A stretch of DNA of 64,000 bases, taken from NCBI GenBank assembly GCA_021847105.1, contig JAJZUT010000001.1:62001-126000 (forward strand), read 5' to 3'. Made by a program: the position numbers and the translations under genes. Positions 1 through 11,298 of this stretch are shown piece after piece. This DNA is from Pseudomonadota bacterium (GTDB lineage Bacteria; Pseudomonadota; Gammaproteobacteria; Steroidobacterales; Steroidobacteraceae). Below the pieces are notes generated by a model. It was not told where the DNA came from. It did no database searches and saw only the letters and a program-made list of their open reading frames with translations. Positions within the stretch are counted from its first letter, which is position 1. Each line of letters begins with the position of its first letter.

Positions 1-2369
<2,369 letters not shown>

Positions 2370-2427
2370 GGAAGCCCCCATTGATTCCTGTGACCGAGCG
2401 TCGAGGATAGCCGACGCGACGCTAAAA

Positions 2428-3357
2428 TCATGCCAGAGCCGGGCCAGACGTCCCACCTTGCCGGCTGCCGCCGCCCGCGAGCGCCGCAAGCCGCTCGGCC
2501 TGGCGGCGCAGCATCGGGCCGAAGCCGAGCCGGTCGTACAATCCATCGAGCGCCGTGCGGTCTGGAATCCGCGGCCGCAGGTCCTCCACAGCAACCTCGA
2601 GCGGCATGTCGCACACGATCCGGGTCAGGCGACGCGCCAGATAGACCGCCTCGCGATGCTCGCGCAGCCGCTCGCGCAGTTCCCGTCCGCCGCGCAGTCC
2701 GAGCGCGCTCACTCGGGCGAGCCCGGCGTAAAGCTCGTCAATGGAAGCAAAGGCGCGCATCAGTGCCGCCGCGGTTTTCGGACCGACGCCCGGAACGCCC
2801 GGAATGTTGTCCGAGGTGTCGCCTGTGAGCGCGAGGTAATCGGCGAATCGCTCAGGCGCGACACCGAAATGCCTCTCGACGTCGCGGTAGCCGAGCTGAC
2901 CGCGCGCGCCAAAATCCCAGTACAGGTCACCGTCTCGCACCAACTGCGCGAGGTCTTTGTCGCGAGTGATAAACGCCGAGCGTACGCCGTGCCCACGCAT
3001 CCGCTGCGCGAGCGTGCCGATGAGGTCATCTGCTTCGTAGTAAGAGTCGACGAACACTGCGAGCCCCAGACACGCGCACAGCTCGCGGCAGTAGTCGAAT
3101 TGCACCGCCAGATCAGGCGGGGCCGGCTCGCGATTGGCCTTGTAGGGCGGATAGATCGCGTTGCGGTATGAGCTGGCGAGGCGCCGGTCGAAGGCCACCC
3201 CCACGAATTGCGGCCGGGTCCGTTCCAGCAGATCGCCCAGGAAGCGCGCGAACCCGAACACGGCGTGCACCGGCCTGTGCTCGGCATCGAGCATCTCGGG
3301 CAAGGGTGAATGGTAAGCACGAAAGACGTAAACCGAAGCGTCGATGAGATAAAGCAA
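2428..3357 (-). CDS. 5'-3' exonuclease / flap endonuclease-like protein (PIN-5'nuclease + H3TH)
   Basis: A 309-residue stand-alone homologue of the N-terminal 5' nuclease domain of DNA polymerase I (the ExoIX/Xni group). The protein opens with [15 protein letters not shown], the first metal-binding Asp block. It continues with VAFDRR, the acidic cluster [22 protein letters not shown] and [21 protein letters not shown], which covers the last acidic residues and the helix-3-turn-helix DNA-binding motif. The expected role is removal of RNA primers or flaps, or processing of branched DNA. There is no polymerase domain. It lies downstream of the HNH gene and upstream of acs, all on the minus strand. 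Family assignment is sure; the exact substrate is not. Confidence 0.88.
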   Translation of the reverse strand: MLYLIDASVYVFRAYHSPLPEMLDAEHRPVHAVFGFARFLGDLLERTRPQFVGVAFDRRLASSYRNAIYPPYKANREPAPPDLAVQFDYCRELCACLGLAVFVDSYYEADDLIGTLAQRMRGHGVRSAFITRDKDLAQLVRDGDLYWDFGARGQLGYRDVERHFGVAPERFADYLALTGDTSDNIPGVPGVGPKTAAALMRAFASIDELYAGLARVSALGLRGGRELRERLREHREAVYLARRLTRIVCDMPLEVAVEDLRPRIPDRTALDGLYDRLGFGPMLRRQAERLAALAGGGSRQGGTSGPALA

Positions 3358-3372
3358 AGTCTGCGATTCCGT

Positions 3373-3402
3373 CGCCCGCCCCCCGCGGAGGGGGTGCGGG
3401 CG
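3373..3402 (-). terminator. GC-rich hairpin after the HNH gene
   Basis: An inverted repeat starts one base past the HNH stop codon: seven pairs (3373-3379 with 3396-3402), then CCCCC pairing with GGGGG after a one-base bulge, with a five-base loop. No T-run follows on the minus strand, so it could be a hairpin-only terminator or a transcript-stabilising stem between the HNH and exonuclease genes. Confidence 0.45.
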
Positions 3403-3403
3403 C

Positions 3404-4078
3404 TCAGCTCAACCAGCGCTGAATGCGCTCGTGCAAGGGGCTCGTGCGCGGGAAGTGCGCGAGCAGATACTCCATCTGATCGGCGAGCACCCGCCGGCCC
3501 TTGAGAAAGATGTATTCGGCGTAGGTGGGTGCAAAGGGCACCGCGACCAACTGCATTTTAGCCTGCTCCGGGGTGCGCGAGGCCTTCTGATTGTTGCAGC
3601 GCCGGCAAGCGGTCACGACGTTGGTCCAGCTGTCCAACCCGCCCTGGCTGAACGGCCGGACGTGATCGCGGGACAGCTCCCGGGTCGCAAACCGCTGCCC
3701 GCAATAAAGGCAGATGTGCGCATCGCGCCGGAACAGCGTCTGGTTGTTCAGCGGTGGCACGTAATCGAGACGCGTGCTGCCGGGATTGCCGGTGTGGCCG
3801 ATGGTCGCCACGATCGAATTGATCTCGAGCACGGTGCGCCGGCCGGTCCGGGCGTTTACCCCGCCGAACAACCTATACAGACTGCTGCCGCAGGTGTAGG
3901 CGACCTGCTCCTGGGTATAAAGCCGGGCTGCCTCCCGATAATCGATCCACTCGAGCGGCATCCCGGCGACGTCCGTACGCAGCACGAGTTGGGAGAGCCC
4001 ACGCACCGCGCCGCTCGGCACGATCCGCAGGTCATCGCTCGAGCCGTGATCGGCCCGCTCGAAGTCTATGCCTGTCAT
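3404..4078 (-). CDS. HNH endonuclease family protein
   Basis: A 224-residue protein with an HNH nuclease fold in its second half. A CLYCGQRF knuckle (Cys123, Cys126) and CRRCNNQK (Cys158, Cys161) form the zinc site around SRDHVRPFSQGG (catalytic His139) and the Asn of WTNVV. The first 110 residues resemble the N-terminal domain common in chromosomal HNH proteins of this size. The ATG at 4078 is chosen; the frame stays open upstream but then lies antisense inside pntAA, so the longer reading is rejected. The substrate is unknown: the group includes restriction-like and housekeeping members. No methylase or phage genes lie next to it. It diverges from the pnt operon. Confidence 0.82.
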   Translation of the reverse strand: MTGIDFERADHGSSDDLRIVPSGAVRGLSQLVLRTDVAGMPLEWIDYREAARLYTQEQVAYTCGSSLYRLFGGVNARTGRRTVLEINSIVATIGHTGNPGSTRLDYVPPLNNQTLFRRDAHICLYCGQRFATRELSRDHVRPFSQGGLDSWTNVVTACRRCNNQKASRTPEQAKMQLVAVPFAPTYAEYIFLKGRRVLADQMEYLLAHFPRTSPLHERIQRWLS

Positions 4079-4107
4079 GGCGGGGTTAAGATACGGCAAT
4101 AATATGC

Positions 4108-4135
4108 TTGAGTTCAACGTGACAACGTGTAGGGT
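4108..4135 (+). promoter_or_regulatory. Candidate sigma70 promoter for the pnt operon
   Basis: TTGAGT at 4108-4113 and TAGGGT at 4130-4135, 16 bp apart, lie 60 bp upstream of the pntAA start in the divergent HNH/pnt interval. The match to TTGACA/TATAAT is moderate, and no mapped start is available. Confidence 0.35.
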
Positions 4136-4195
4136 AGAGCGCAACAAGACCGATCGCTGGCCTGCCCAGCGCAATCCAGTCCAAGAGGGCCATTG

Positions 4196-5317
4196 ATGCC
4201 AATCACAATCGGCGTGTTGCGCGAGAGCGCTGCGCGCGAGCGGCGCGTGAGCGTGGTGCCGGAGGTTGCGGAGAAGTACGCGCGCGGCGGAGCGCAGGTG
4301 CTGCTGGAGAGGGGCGCTGGGGAGCTGGCGCAGTTTCCGGACGTGGCGTACCGAGGGGTGCAATGGGGTGAGGAGGCGGAGGTACTGCAGCGCTCGCAGG
4401 TGCTGCTGAGGGTACAGCCGCTGAGCGTCGAGCAGATCGGGGCACTCAAGGCCGGCACGGTCGTGGTGGGTTTTTTGCAGCCGCATGCGCGCCGAGAGGA
4501 GGTTCTGGCGCTGCAAAGGGGTGGGATTACGAGTTTTGCGATGGAGCTGGTACCGCGGATCTCGCGCGCGCAGTCGATGGATGCGCTGTCCTCGCAGGCC
4601 TCGATAGCCGGGTACAAAGCGGTGCTGCTGGCGGCCAATGAGCTGCAGAAGTTTCTGCCGATGCTGACGACGGCGGCCGGGACGATTCGCCCGGCGCAGG
4701 TGCTGGTGATTGGCGCCGGGGTAGCCGGACTGCAGGCGATTGCCACGGCGCGGCGGCTTGGGGCGGTGGTGGAGGCGTACGACGTGCGCAGCGCCACGCG
4801 CGAGCAGGTTCGCTCCCTTGGGGCGCGCTTTGTGGACACTGGGGTCAGTGCCGAGGGCAGCGGGGGGTATGCCCGAGAGCTGACCGAGGAGGAGCGGCGG
4901 CGCCAGCAGGAGGTGCTCGATGGGCGCATCGCGGCGGCCGATGCGCTGATCAGTACCGCCTCTGTGCCCGGGCGAGCGGCGCCGAAGATCATCACGCGCA
5001 GCGCCGTTGAGCGGATGAGGCCTGGGTCGGTGATTGTGGACACGGCCGCCGAGCAGGGGGGCAATTGCGAGCTGACGCGCCCCGGGGAGACGGTGATTCA
5101 CCAGGGGGTTCGGGTGCTGGGGCCGGTGAACCTGGCGGCCGAGCTGGCCTACAACGCCAGTGAGATGTACGCGCGCAATCTGCTGAACTTTCTCTCCCCT
5201 GCGCTGCAGGAGGGGGAGCTGGTGATTGATTGGCAGGATGAGGTTTTTGCCGCGGCGTGTCTGACGCACGCGGGGCAGATACGCCACGAGCCGACCCGCC
5301 AGACGATCGCAGGCTGA
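4196..5317 (+). CDS. pntAA: Proton-translocating NAD(P) transhydrogenase, alpha subunit part 1 (soluble NAD domain)
   Basis: A 373-residue NAD(H)-binding domain I of transhydrogenase, which transfers hydride between NADH and NADP+ driven by the proton gradient. It starts MPITIGVLRES with the family's N-terminal lobe (RRVSVVPEVAEKY). It then carries the GAGVAGLQAIATARRLGAVV Rossmann loop, the mobile-loop region and the conserved segment around DTAAEQGGNCELT. The ATG at 4196 is preferred over an in-frame TTG one codon upstream because AAGAGGG lies six bases before it. It heads a three-gene split-alpha operon of the Rhodospirillum type (soluble alpha-1, membrane alpha-2, beta), 19 bp before pntAB. 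Confidence 0.95.
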   Translation: MPITIGVLRESAARERRVSVVPEVAEKYARGGAQVLLERGAGELAQFPDVAYRGVQWGEEAEVLQRSQVLLRVQPLSVEQIGALKAGTVVVGFLQPHARREEVLALQRGGITSFAMELVPRISRAQSMDALSSQASIAGYKAVLLAANELQKFLPMLTTAAGTIRPAQVLVIGAGVAGLQAIATARRLGAVVEAYDVRSATREQVRSLGARFVDTGVSAEGSGGYARELTEEERRRQQEVLDGRIAAADALISTASVPGRAAPKIITRSAVERMRPGSVIVDTAAEQGGNCELTRPGETVIHQGVRVLGPVNLAAELAYNASEMYARNLLNFLSPALQEGELVIDWQDEVFAAACLTHAGQIRHEPTRQTIAG

Positions 5318-5336
5318 GGGCGATGGGGGAAGATCG

Positions 5337-5642
5337 ATGACTGGAATCGTTGCGCTTTACATTTTCATGCTGGCCGCTTTCACCGGCTACGAGGTGATCG
5401 CGCGGGTGCCGGTGATATTGCACACCCCGCTGATGTCGGGGTCGAACTTTGTGCACGGCATTGTGCTGGTGGGGGCGATGGTGGCCCTGGGCGGGGCGCA
5501 CACGCCCCTTGAGAAGACGATTGGGTTCATCGGGGTGCTGCTGGCGGCGGGCAATGCGGTGGGCGGGTACGTGGTGACGGAGCGGATGCTTGAGATGTTC
5601 AGATCCAGCAAGGCGCGCACCGCAGCGCCCGAGGAGCGCTAG
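5337..5642 (+). CDS. pntAB: NAD(P) transhydrogenase, alpha subunit part 2 (membrane)
   Basis: A 101-residue membrane subunit with three hydrophobic helices (around residues 3-20, 35-55 and 60-80), the size and pattern of PntAB in split-alpha transhydrogenases. The conserved HGIVLVGAMVALG segment is present. It supplies part of the proton channel and joins the soluble NAD domain to PntB. Its TAG stop is directly followed by the pntB ATG with no gap, indicating coupled translation. Confidence 0.93.
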   Translation: MTGIVALYIFMLAAFTGYEVIARVPVILHTPLMSGSNFVHGIVLVGAMVALGGAHTPLEKTIGFIGVLLAAGNAVGGYVVTERMLEMFRSSKARTAAPEER

Positions 5643-7043
5643 ATGTCCGGGGCATCCTCGGGGTTGTGGAGCGCCGGCGCGCTGATTCAGGCGAGCTACT
5701 TTCTCACCGCGGTGCTGTTCATCATGGGGCTGAAGCGCATGAGCTCCCCGGTGAGCGCGCGCAGCGGCATTGTGTGGGCCGGGGCGGGGATGCTGGTGGC
5801 GACGGTGGTGACGCTGGCGTACCCGGGGATGAGCAACTACCCGCTGATCGGGGCGGCGATTGTGCTGGGGGCGGCGCTGGCGTGGTGGAGCGGCAAGCGC
5901 GTAGCGATGACGAACATGCCGCAGATGATCGCGCTGTACAACGGGATGGGCGGGGGCGCGGCGGCCTCGATTGCGGCGGTGGAGTTGTACCGCCGGGGCG
6001 GTGGCGAGGGGATGAGCACGGCGCTGGCGGTGGCCGGTGGGCTGATCGGGGCGGTCTCCTTCAGCGGCAGCGCGATTGCCTTTGGCAAGCTGCAGGGGCT
6101 GATCCAGCGCAGCATCCGCTTTCGTGGTCAGCAGTTACTGAGCGTGCTGTTGCTGATTGGTGCGGTGCTGCCTGGGGTGCTCGAAGTGGTGCGCCCGGGC
6201 GGCTCTGCGCAGTACGTGACGGGGCTGCTCAGCGGTGCGTTGCTGCTGGGGCTGGCGATGACGCTGCCGATTGGCGGGGCGGACATGCCGGTGGTGATCT
6301 CGCTGTACAACGCGCTGACGGGTCTGGCGGTGGGCTTTGAGGGCTTTGCGCTGCACAACGCGGCGATGATCATCGCCGGCACGGTGGTTGGCTCGGCCGG
6401 CACGCTGCTGACGCAGCTGATGGCCAAGGCGATGAACCGCTCGCTCGGCAACGTGCTGTTCTCGGGGTTCGGGGAGAGCGGGGGTGAGGCGGCCGGGGCG
6501 GTGAGCGGCAGTCTGAAGCCGATCGAGTCGCCCGACGTCGGGGTGATGCTCGCCTTTGCGCAGAAGGTGATCGTGGTGCCCGGCTATGGCATGGCGGTGG
6601 CGCAGGCGCAGCACAAGATCTGGGAGCTGTGCCAGCTGCTGATCGAGCGGGGCGTGACGGTGCGCTTTGCGATCCACCCGGTGGCCGGGCGCATGCCGGG
6701 GCACATGAACGTGCTGCTCGCCGAGGCGGGCGTGCCGTACGATCTGATCGGGGACCTGGAGGAGATCAACGGGGAGTTCGAGACCGCCGACGTGGCGCTG
6801 ATCATTGGGGCGAATGACGTGGTCAACCCGGTGGCGCGCACCGAGAAGTCCAGTCCCATCTACGGCATGCCGATCCTCAATGCCGACCGGGCCCGCAACG
6901 TGATCGTGATCAAACGCGGCAAGGGTGCGGGGTTCTCCGGAATCGAGAACGCGCTGTTCTACCTCGACAACACGCGCATGCTCTACGGCGATGCGCAGAA
7001 AGTCGGCGCCGAGCTGATCCAGGCCGTCAAAGCCCTCGGCTAA
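5643..7043 (+). CDS. pntB: NAD(P) transhydrogenase, beta subunit
   Basis: A 466-residue PntB. About nine hydrophobic segments cover residues 1-265, followed by the soluble NADP(H)-binding domain III. That domain shows the GYGMAVAQAQHKI Rossmann loop, HPVAGRMPGHMNVLLAEA, the acidic segment around GANDVVNPVA and KRGKGAGFSGIEN. The length and both domains are complete. Together with PntAA and PntAB it forms the membrane enzyme that makes NADPH, which fits a role supporting biosynthesis and the glutathione reductase found later in the window. Its stop overlaps the stop of the convergent DUF3106-like gene by four bases. Confidence 0.96.
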   Translation: MSGASSGLWSAGALIQASYFLTAVLFIMGLKRMSSPVSARSGIVWAGAGMLVATVVTLAYPGMSNYPLIGAAIVLGAALAWWSGKRVAMTNMPQMIALYNGMGGGAAASIAAVELYRRGGGEGMSTALAVAGGLIGAVSFSGSAIAFGKLQGLIQRSIRFRGQQLLSVLLLIGAVLPGVLEVVRPGGSAQYVTGLLSGALLLGLAMTLPIGGADMPVVISLYNALTGLAVGFEGFALHNAAMIIAGTVVGSAGTLLTQLMAKAMNRSLGNVLFSGFGESGGEAAGAVSGSLKPIESPDVGVMLAFAQKVIVVPGYGMAVAQAQHKIWELCQLLIERGVTVRFAIHPVAGRMPGHMNVLLAEAGVPYDLIGDLEEINGEFETADVALIIGANDVVNPVARTEKSSPIYGMPILNADRARNVIVIKRGKGAGFSGIENALFYLDNTRMLYGDAQKVGAELIQAVKALG

Positions 7044-7663
7044 CCCCTTCTGGATGGCGGGCGGCCGCCGCGACGTAGCCCGCGCAGCCCGCCGCCGAAG
7101 CGGCCCATGCCCCGCAGCGGGCGCAGTTGCTGCCGCCGCATCTGGCGCATCTGGCGCATCTGGCGCATCATCCGCTGCTGCCTCATCCGTTGGCGCAGCC
7201 GCTCGATCATCCTCTGTCGCTCGGCAGGGGTCGCCTTTCGCCAGCGCTCACGCAGCATCCGCCGCCGCCAGGCCGGCAGCCGCTCGAACGCCCGGAAACT
7301 GCGCCGGATGGCCGCACGCCGGGCGGGAGGAAGAGCCTGAAACCGCAGCCAACGGCGGCGCAGCCGGGCCCGTTGCTGCGGGGACATCCGCCGCCATTGC
7401 GCAAAGCGGCGCTGCGCCTGGTGCCGCTCGGCGGGCGTCATGTGCAACCAAAGGCGGCTGCCGCGCACCAGCGCGCGCTGGCGGGCTGGCGGTAACTGTG
7501 CCCACTGATCGCGCAGCCGACCGAGCAGCTGCCGCTGCGCGCTCGTCAGCGTCGACCAGGGCACGGGCGCGCCCGCACCGCCGGGCGTCTGCTGCGCGTG
7601 CGACCAAGCCGGGACGAGCACGAGCAGGACCGCAAGGAGCGCAATACGCCAGCCCCTGGCCAT
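7040..7663 (-). CDS. DUF3106-like secreted Arg/Met/Gln-rich protein
   Basis: A 207-residue protein with a clear Sec signal (hydrophobic core ALLAVLLVLVPAW, cleavage near SHA-QQ). The mature part is made of repeated motifs such as LPPARR, MTPAERHQAQRRF and MSPQQRARLRRRW, typical of DUF3106 proteins encoded next to sigma factors. The C-terminus ends in RMRQ repeats and Gly/Arg runs. The ATG at 7663 overlaps the preceding stop (TGATG), so translation is coupled to the upstream small gene; a longer open frame to 7945 lacks this logic. It is the last gene of the sigma-factor operon. The periplasmic or outer-membrane role is unknown. Confidence 0.8.
   Translation of the reverse strand: MARGWRIALLAVLLVLVPAWSHAQQTPGGAGAPVPWSTLTSAQRQLLGRLRDQWAQLPPARQRALVRGSRLWLHMTPAERHQAQRRFAQWRRMSPQQRARLRRRWLRFQALPPARRAAIRRSFRAFERLPAWRRRMLRERWRKATPAERQRMIERLRQRMRQQRMMRQMRQMRQMRRQQLRPLRGMGRFGGGLRGLRRGGRPPSRRG
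7141..7167 (-). repeat. Three tandem 9-bp units inside the DUF3106-like gene
   Basis: The unit TCTGGCGCA occurs three times end to end. On the coding strand it gives Met-Arg-Gln repeats near the protein's C-terminus. Copy number could vary between strains without breaking the frame. Confidence 0.8.
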
Positions 7664-7959
7664 CAGCCGTTGCCCGGGTGCGGCGTCGGCGCGCTGCCGC
7701 CTGGGGGGGGCGTCTTGGCCGGTGCCGACGGCTTGGCAGGACCGAGGTTCAGCTGCGACAGGAAGCGCATCCACCGCCCCCCCTGCGACCGGTCCGCAGG
7801 GCCGGCCGGATCGCTCGAACCGAGGAACTCCAAGAGATTCAGCGGCACCTGCTGCTGGGCGGCCGCCGGTGGCGGTTGCCCAGCGCATGCCCCTCGCGCA
7901 ACCGCCACGGCCAGAAGCATCAACGCCGTCCTCCCGCCACCACATCGCCTACCCGCCAT
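7663..7959 (-). CDS. Small secreted hypothetical protein in sigma-factor operon
   Basis: A 98-residue protein with an N-terminal hydrophobic stretch (ALMLLAVAVARGACAG) that looks like a Sec signal, possibly a poor lipobox (RGAC). The mature part holds a short conserved-looking core, LNLLEFLGSSDP then RWMRFLSQLNLG, and a Pro/Gly-rich end. The start overlaps the end of the DUF3619-like gene by 11 bp, and its stop shares a base with the next start, which supports a real, coupled gene. I do not recognise a family. Its position between the DUF3619-like and DUF3106-like genes suggests it belongs to the same envelope-related operon. Confidence 0.65.
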   Translation of the reverse strand: MAGRRCGGGRTALMLLAVAVARGACAGQPPPAAAQQQVPLNLLEFLGSSDPAGPADRSQGGRWMRFLSQLNLGPAKPSAPAKTPPPGGSAPTPHPGNG

Positions 7960-8392
7960 TCTCGTTCGACTCGCCAGCCTCGGCCCCGGCTTTCGGTGTC
8001 AGCTGTGCCTGCGCCGCCGCCCATTCGTAGAACTGCCCGTCGCCGTCCTCAACGAGCGCCAGCCCATCGCGATCACTGAGCAGCGACACATCCTCCGCCG
8101 TCAGGGCACCCGCACTCGTCTGAAAGGACGGTGCCGGGGCAGCATGGCGCGGGGTGCTCAGCACCATCACCAACACCACCGCCGCGACAAGCGCGCCGGT
8201 CGCCGGCATCCAGAAGCGCCGGGCTGCCAGACTACGACGCCACATGCCGGATGACTGGCTCGCCTCAGCCAGCGCGGCGTAGCGCGCCTGAGTAAGACGC
8301 GAGCGCACCTGTCCGCTCGTCGCTCCCGCATCGCGCTCAAGCAGCGCGCCGAGCCGCCGCTCGAACGCCGCCGGATACTCCGCTTCGTTCAT
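7949..8392 (-). CDS. DUF3619-like single-span membrane protein (putative anti-sigma partner)
   Basis: A 147-residue protein. An N-terminal region (EYPAAFERRLGALLERDA, then the arginine-rich stretch ending LTQARYAALAE) is followed by one membrane helix around residues 62-80 (FWMPATGALVAAVVLVMVL) and an acidic periplasmic tail with DVSLLSDRDGLALVEDGDGQFYEW. This layout matches DUF3619 proteins found directly after ECF-like sigma factors. Its ATG overlaps the sigma factor stop by four bases (ATGA). An anti-sigma function is inferred only from topology and position. Confidence 0.75.
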   Translation of the reverse strand: MNEAEYPAAFERRLGALLERDAGATSGQVRSRLTQARYAALAEASQSSGMWRRSLAARRFWMPATGALVAAVVLVMVLSTPRHAAPAPSFQTSAGALTAEDVSLLSDRDGLALVEDGDGQFYEWAAAQAQLTPKAGAEAGESNENGG

Positions 8393-9009
8393 GTCAGATC
8401 ACCCAGCTGCGCCCGCAGCGCCCGTAGCGCGCGGAAGTAATGCGTCTTGACGCTGCCTTGCGAGCAACCCATGGCCCGCGCAGTTTGTGCGACATCCATA
8501 CCTTCGAGCGCGCGCAGCAAAAACACTTGCTGCTGTCGGTGCGGCAGCGCCTTCAGCGCGTTCTGCAGCGCCACCATCGTCTCGTCCAGCTCGATGCGCT
8601 GCGGTACCGGCAGCTCGGGGCTCTGCACGGTAGCGAGCGGGTCATCGGCGTCCTCGGCGTCACTGTGAAAGGGCAACCAGGACATCACCCGGTTGCGCAC
8701 GCTGCGCCGCCGCTGAACGTCGCGAATGCGATTTTCCAGAATCCGATAGAAAAGCGGCTTCCACTCGGCCGCGGGACGATCCGCATAAGCGCGCGCCAGC
8801 TGCAGCATCGCGTCCTGCACGGCATCGAGGGCGTCTTCCTCGTGGCGAAGCGCGGTCTGTGCGATACGGAATGCCTTCAGTTCCACGCTCGCCAGAAACT
8901 GGCTGAGCGCGTGTTGTGCAGTTTGGGCATTCGAATGGGATCGATCCACGTCGCCGCGTAGGGCAGCCGGCATGCTATAAGGCGAAGCAAGCGTAGCAGA
9001 GTCAGACAT
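8389..9009 (-). CDS. RNA polymerase sigma factor, ECF/sigma70 type
   Basis: A 206-residue sigma factor. Region 2 covers about residues 38-110 (AFRIAQTALRHEEDALDAVQDAMLQLA, then WKPLFYRILENRIRDVQRRR). Region 4 lies at about 145-200 (ALKALPHRQQQVFLLRALEGM, then the helix-turn-helix VAQTARAMGCSQGSVKTHYFRAL). The ATG at 9009 is preferred to one at 9099, which would abut the divergent priA start. It heads an operon of four overlapping genes whose downstream products are membrane or secreted proteins, so it probably answers an envelope signal. No target promoter is evident. Confidence 0.88.
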   Translation of the reverse strand: MSDSATLASPYSMPAALRGDVDRSHSNAQTAQHALSQFLASVELKAFRIAQTALRHEEDALDAVQDAMLQLARAYADRPAAEWKPLFYRILENRIRDVQRRRSVRNRVMSWLPFHSDAEDADDPLATVQSPELPVPQRIELDETMVALQNALKALPHRQQQVFLLRALEGMDVAQTARAMGCSQGSVKTHYFRALRALRAQLGDLT

Positions 9010-9099
9010 AGCCCGTATAACGCGGCCCCCGGCTGTCGGTTGACGGCGACGGGCGGCGCAAAAGGGCGGGCAGTATCGCTGATTTTTCAATAACTTCAC

Positions 9100-11298
9100 A
9101 TGTCCCCCGCCCCAGTCCTCCGCGTCGCGCTGGCCACACCATTGCGTCAGCTCTTCGATTACCTCGCCCCGGCCGTTCCGCCCCCCCGGGGGGTGCGGGT
9201 GCGCGTACCGTTTGGTCGGCGCCGCCTGGTTGGCGTAGTCATGGGAAACGCCGAGACCACGGACGTACCCACGGACAAGCTCAGGCCAGTGCTTGAGACG
9301 CTGGATGATCGACCGCTGCTGGAACCCGGCTTACTCGATCTGCTGCAGTGGGCGGCCGGCTACTACCATCACCCCATCGGCGAGGTGCTGGCCGCGGCGC
9401 TGCCGAAGGCCCTGCGCCTTGGCGCGAGCCTCACCGCGCACGAGCAACGCTGGCGAATCACCCCGGCCGGCAGTGCAGCGCACGCGCAAGGCGAGCCGCG
9501 CCGCGCGCCGCGGCAGCGGGAAGTGCTCGCAACGCTGCTGGGCCAAGAGCGCTCCGCCGCCGAGCTGCGCGCGCAGCTCGGCGAAACCTGGCGCAATGCG
9601 GCGCGCCCGCTCGAGACGCGCGGCTGGATCGCCTCGGCGCAAGCCGCCTGCGCCTCGTCAGCGCCGGCGGTGCAGCCGTTCGCGCCGGCCGACGGGCCGA
9701 CGCTCAATCCGGAACAGCGCGCCGCTGCCGAACGCATTACGGCATCGCTCGGACAATTCAGTGCATTCGTGCTGCAAGGCATCACCGGCAGCGGCAAGAC
9801 TGAGGTCTATCTGCAGGTGACCGCGCAAGCACTCGCGCAAGGACGCAGCGCGTTGATCCTGGTACCGGAGATCGGACTGACCCCTCAGCTGGTCGCTCGG
9901 TTCCGAGAGCGCTTCGGCGTACCCATGGCGGTGCTGCACTCCGGATTGACCGATCCGGAGCGGCTGCTCGCGTGGCGTGAGGCGTACTCTGGCCGCGCAT
10001 GCATCGTGCTCGGTACGCGCTCGGCTGTGTTTGCCCCAGTGGCCAATCTCGGCCTGATCATCGCCGATGAAGAACACGACGCGTCCTACAAACAGCACGA
10101 CGGAGGCTTTCGCTACTCGGCAAGGGACCTGGCCGTAATGCGCGCGCGCGGCGCGGCAGTGCCGGTGGTTCTCGGTTCAGCCACACCGGCCTTCGAGACG
10201 CTCTTTAACGTTGCCACGGACCGCTATACGCGCCTAACACTCACCCGGCGCGCCGCCGAGGCGGCGCCGCCCCGGCTCGCGCTGATCGACCTACGCGCCC
10301 ACGCACACACCGGCGGTCTGTCCACGCCCGCCGTACAGGCGATCGAACGCCATCTCGCCGCCGGTGGCCAGACGCTGGTGTTTCTCAACCGGCGAGGCTA
10401 CGCGCCGACGCTCGCCTGTACCGCTTGCGGCTGGGTCGCGCCGTGCCGGGACTGCGATGCACGCATGACCGTGCACCTCAGCGCACGGGCCCTGCGCTGC
10501 CATCATTGCGGCGCGCAGGCGCCCCTGCCCGAGCGCTGCCCGCAGTGCGGCTTTACGGTCAAGCCCGTCGGCCAGGGTACCGAACGGCTCGAGGACACGT
10601 TGTCGCAACGGTTCCCGGGCGTGCCCTGCGTGCGGCTCGATCGAGACGTGATCCGGCGGCGCGGCGACCTCGAGGCCGCCGTCCGGCGTATAGCCTCGGG
10701 CGAGGGCCGAATCCTCGTCGGCACTCAGATGGTGACCAAGGGGCACGATTTCCCCAACGTAACGCTAGTGGTGGTGCTCAATGCCGATCAGGGACTGTTC
10801 AGCTCGGACTTCCGTGCCCCCGAGCGCCTGGCGCAAACCATCGTACAGGTCGCCGGCCGGGCCGGCCGCGGCACGCGCCCCGGAGAGGTGCTGATCCAGA
10901 CGGAATTCCCAGATCATCCGCTGCTCACGGGCCTGCTCAGCGAAGGCTACGAGGGGTTTGCGCGCACCGCGCTCGAGGAACGTCGGCAAGCAGCTTGGCC
11001 GCCCTTTACCCGACTCGCCGCGGTGCGCGACTCCGCACCAAGCGCCGAGGCGGCTCTACAATTCCTCACCGAGGCACGCGCCCTAGCCGAGGGCGCGCAC
11101 GGGGTGCGCCTGCTCGGCCCGGTGCCCGCCGCCATGGCCCGGCGCGCCGGCCGCCATCACGCGCAACTGCTGATCGAGAGCCGCGAACGCGCCAGCCTGC
11201 ACCGATTCCTCGCGGCTTGGCTGCCGCGGCTCGAGAGCCTGCCGAGCGCACGACGGGTACGCTGGGCGCTCGATGTCGATCCGATGGAGCTGTTTTAA
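9100..11298 (+). CDS. priA: Primosomal replication protein N' (PriA helicase)
   Basis: A 732-residue 3'-5' superfamily 2 helicase that restarts stalled replication forks by recognising D-loops and loading DnaB. The N-terminal 3'-DNA-binding domain is followed by the Walker A motif GITGSGKTEVY (from residue 227) and the DEEH box in IIADEEHDASYKQ. A zinc-binding insert of paired cysteines (CTACGW, CRDC, CHHCG, CPQCG; from about residue 440) and the C-terminal motifs VGTQMVTKGHDF and QVAGRAGRG follow. The length is normal. The start is divergent from the sigma factor gene, and argS follows on the same strand. Confidence 0.97.
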   Translation: MSPAPVLRVALATPLRQLFDYLAPAVPPPRGVRVRVPFGRRRLVGVVMGNAETTDVPTDKLRPVLETLDDRPLLEPGLLDLLQWAAGYYHHPIGEVLAAALPKALRLGASLTAHEQRWRITPAGSAAHAQGEPRRAPRQREVLATLLGQERSAAELRAQLGETWRNAARPLETRGWIASAQAACASSAPAVQPFAPADGPTLNPEQRAAAERITASLGQFSAFVLQGITGSGKTEVYLQVTAQALAQGRSALILVPEIGLTPQLVARFRERFGVPMAVLHSGLTDPERLLAWREAYSGRACIVLGTRSAVFAPVANLGLIIADEEHDASYKQHDGGFRYSARDLAVMRARGAAVPVVLGSATPAFETLFNVATDRYTRLTLTRRAAEAAPPRLALIDLRAHAHTGGLSTPAVQAIERHLAAGGQTLVFLNRRGYAPTLACTACGWVAPCRDCDARMTVHLSARALRCHHCGAQAPLPERCPQCGFTVKPVGQGTERLEDTLSQRFPGVPCVRLDRDVIRRRGDLEAAVRRIASGEGRILVGTQMVTKGHDFPNVTLVVVLNADQGLFSSDFRAPERLAQTIVQVAGRAGRGTRPGEVLIQTEFPDHPLLTGLLSEGYEGFARTALEERRQAAWPPFTRLAAVRDSAPSAEAALQFLTEARALAEGAHGVRLLGPVPAAMARRAGRHHAQLLIESRERASLHRFLAAWLPRLESLPSARRVRWALDVDPMELF

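Noticed and set aside
4079..5287. Long N-terminal extension of the HNH frame
   Set aside because: It is antisense to pntAA and its sequence has no protein-like pattern; the HNH family starts near 4078.
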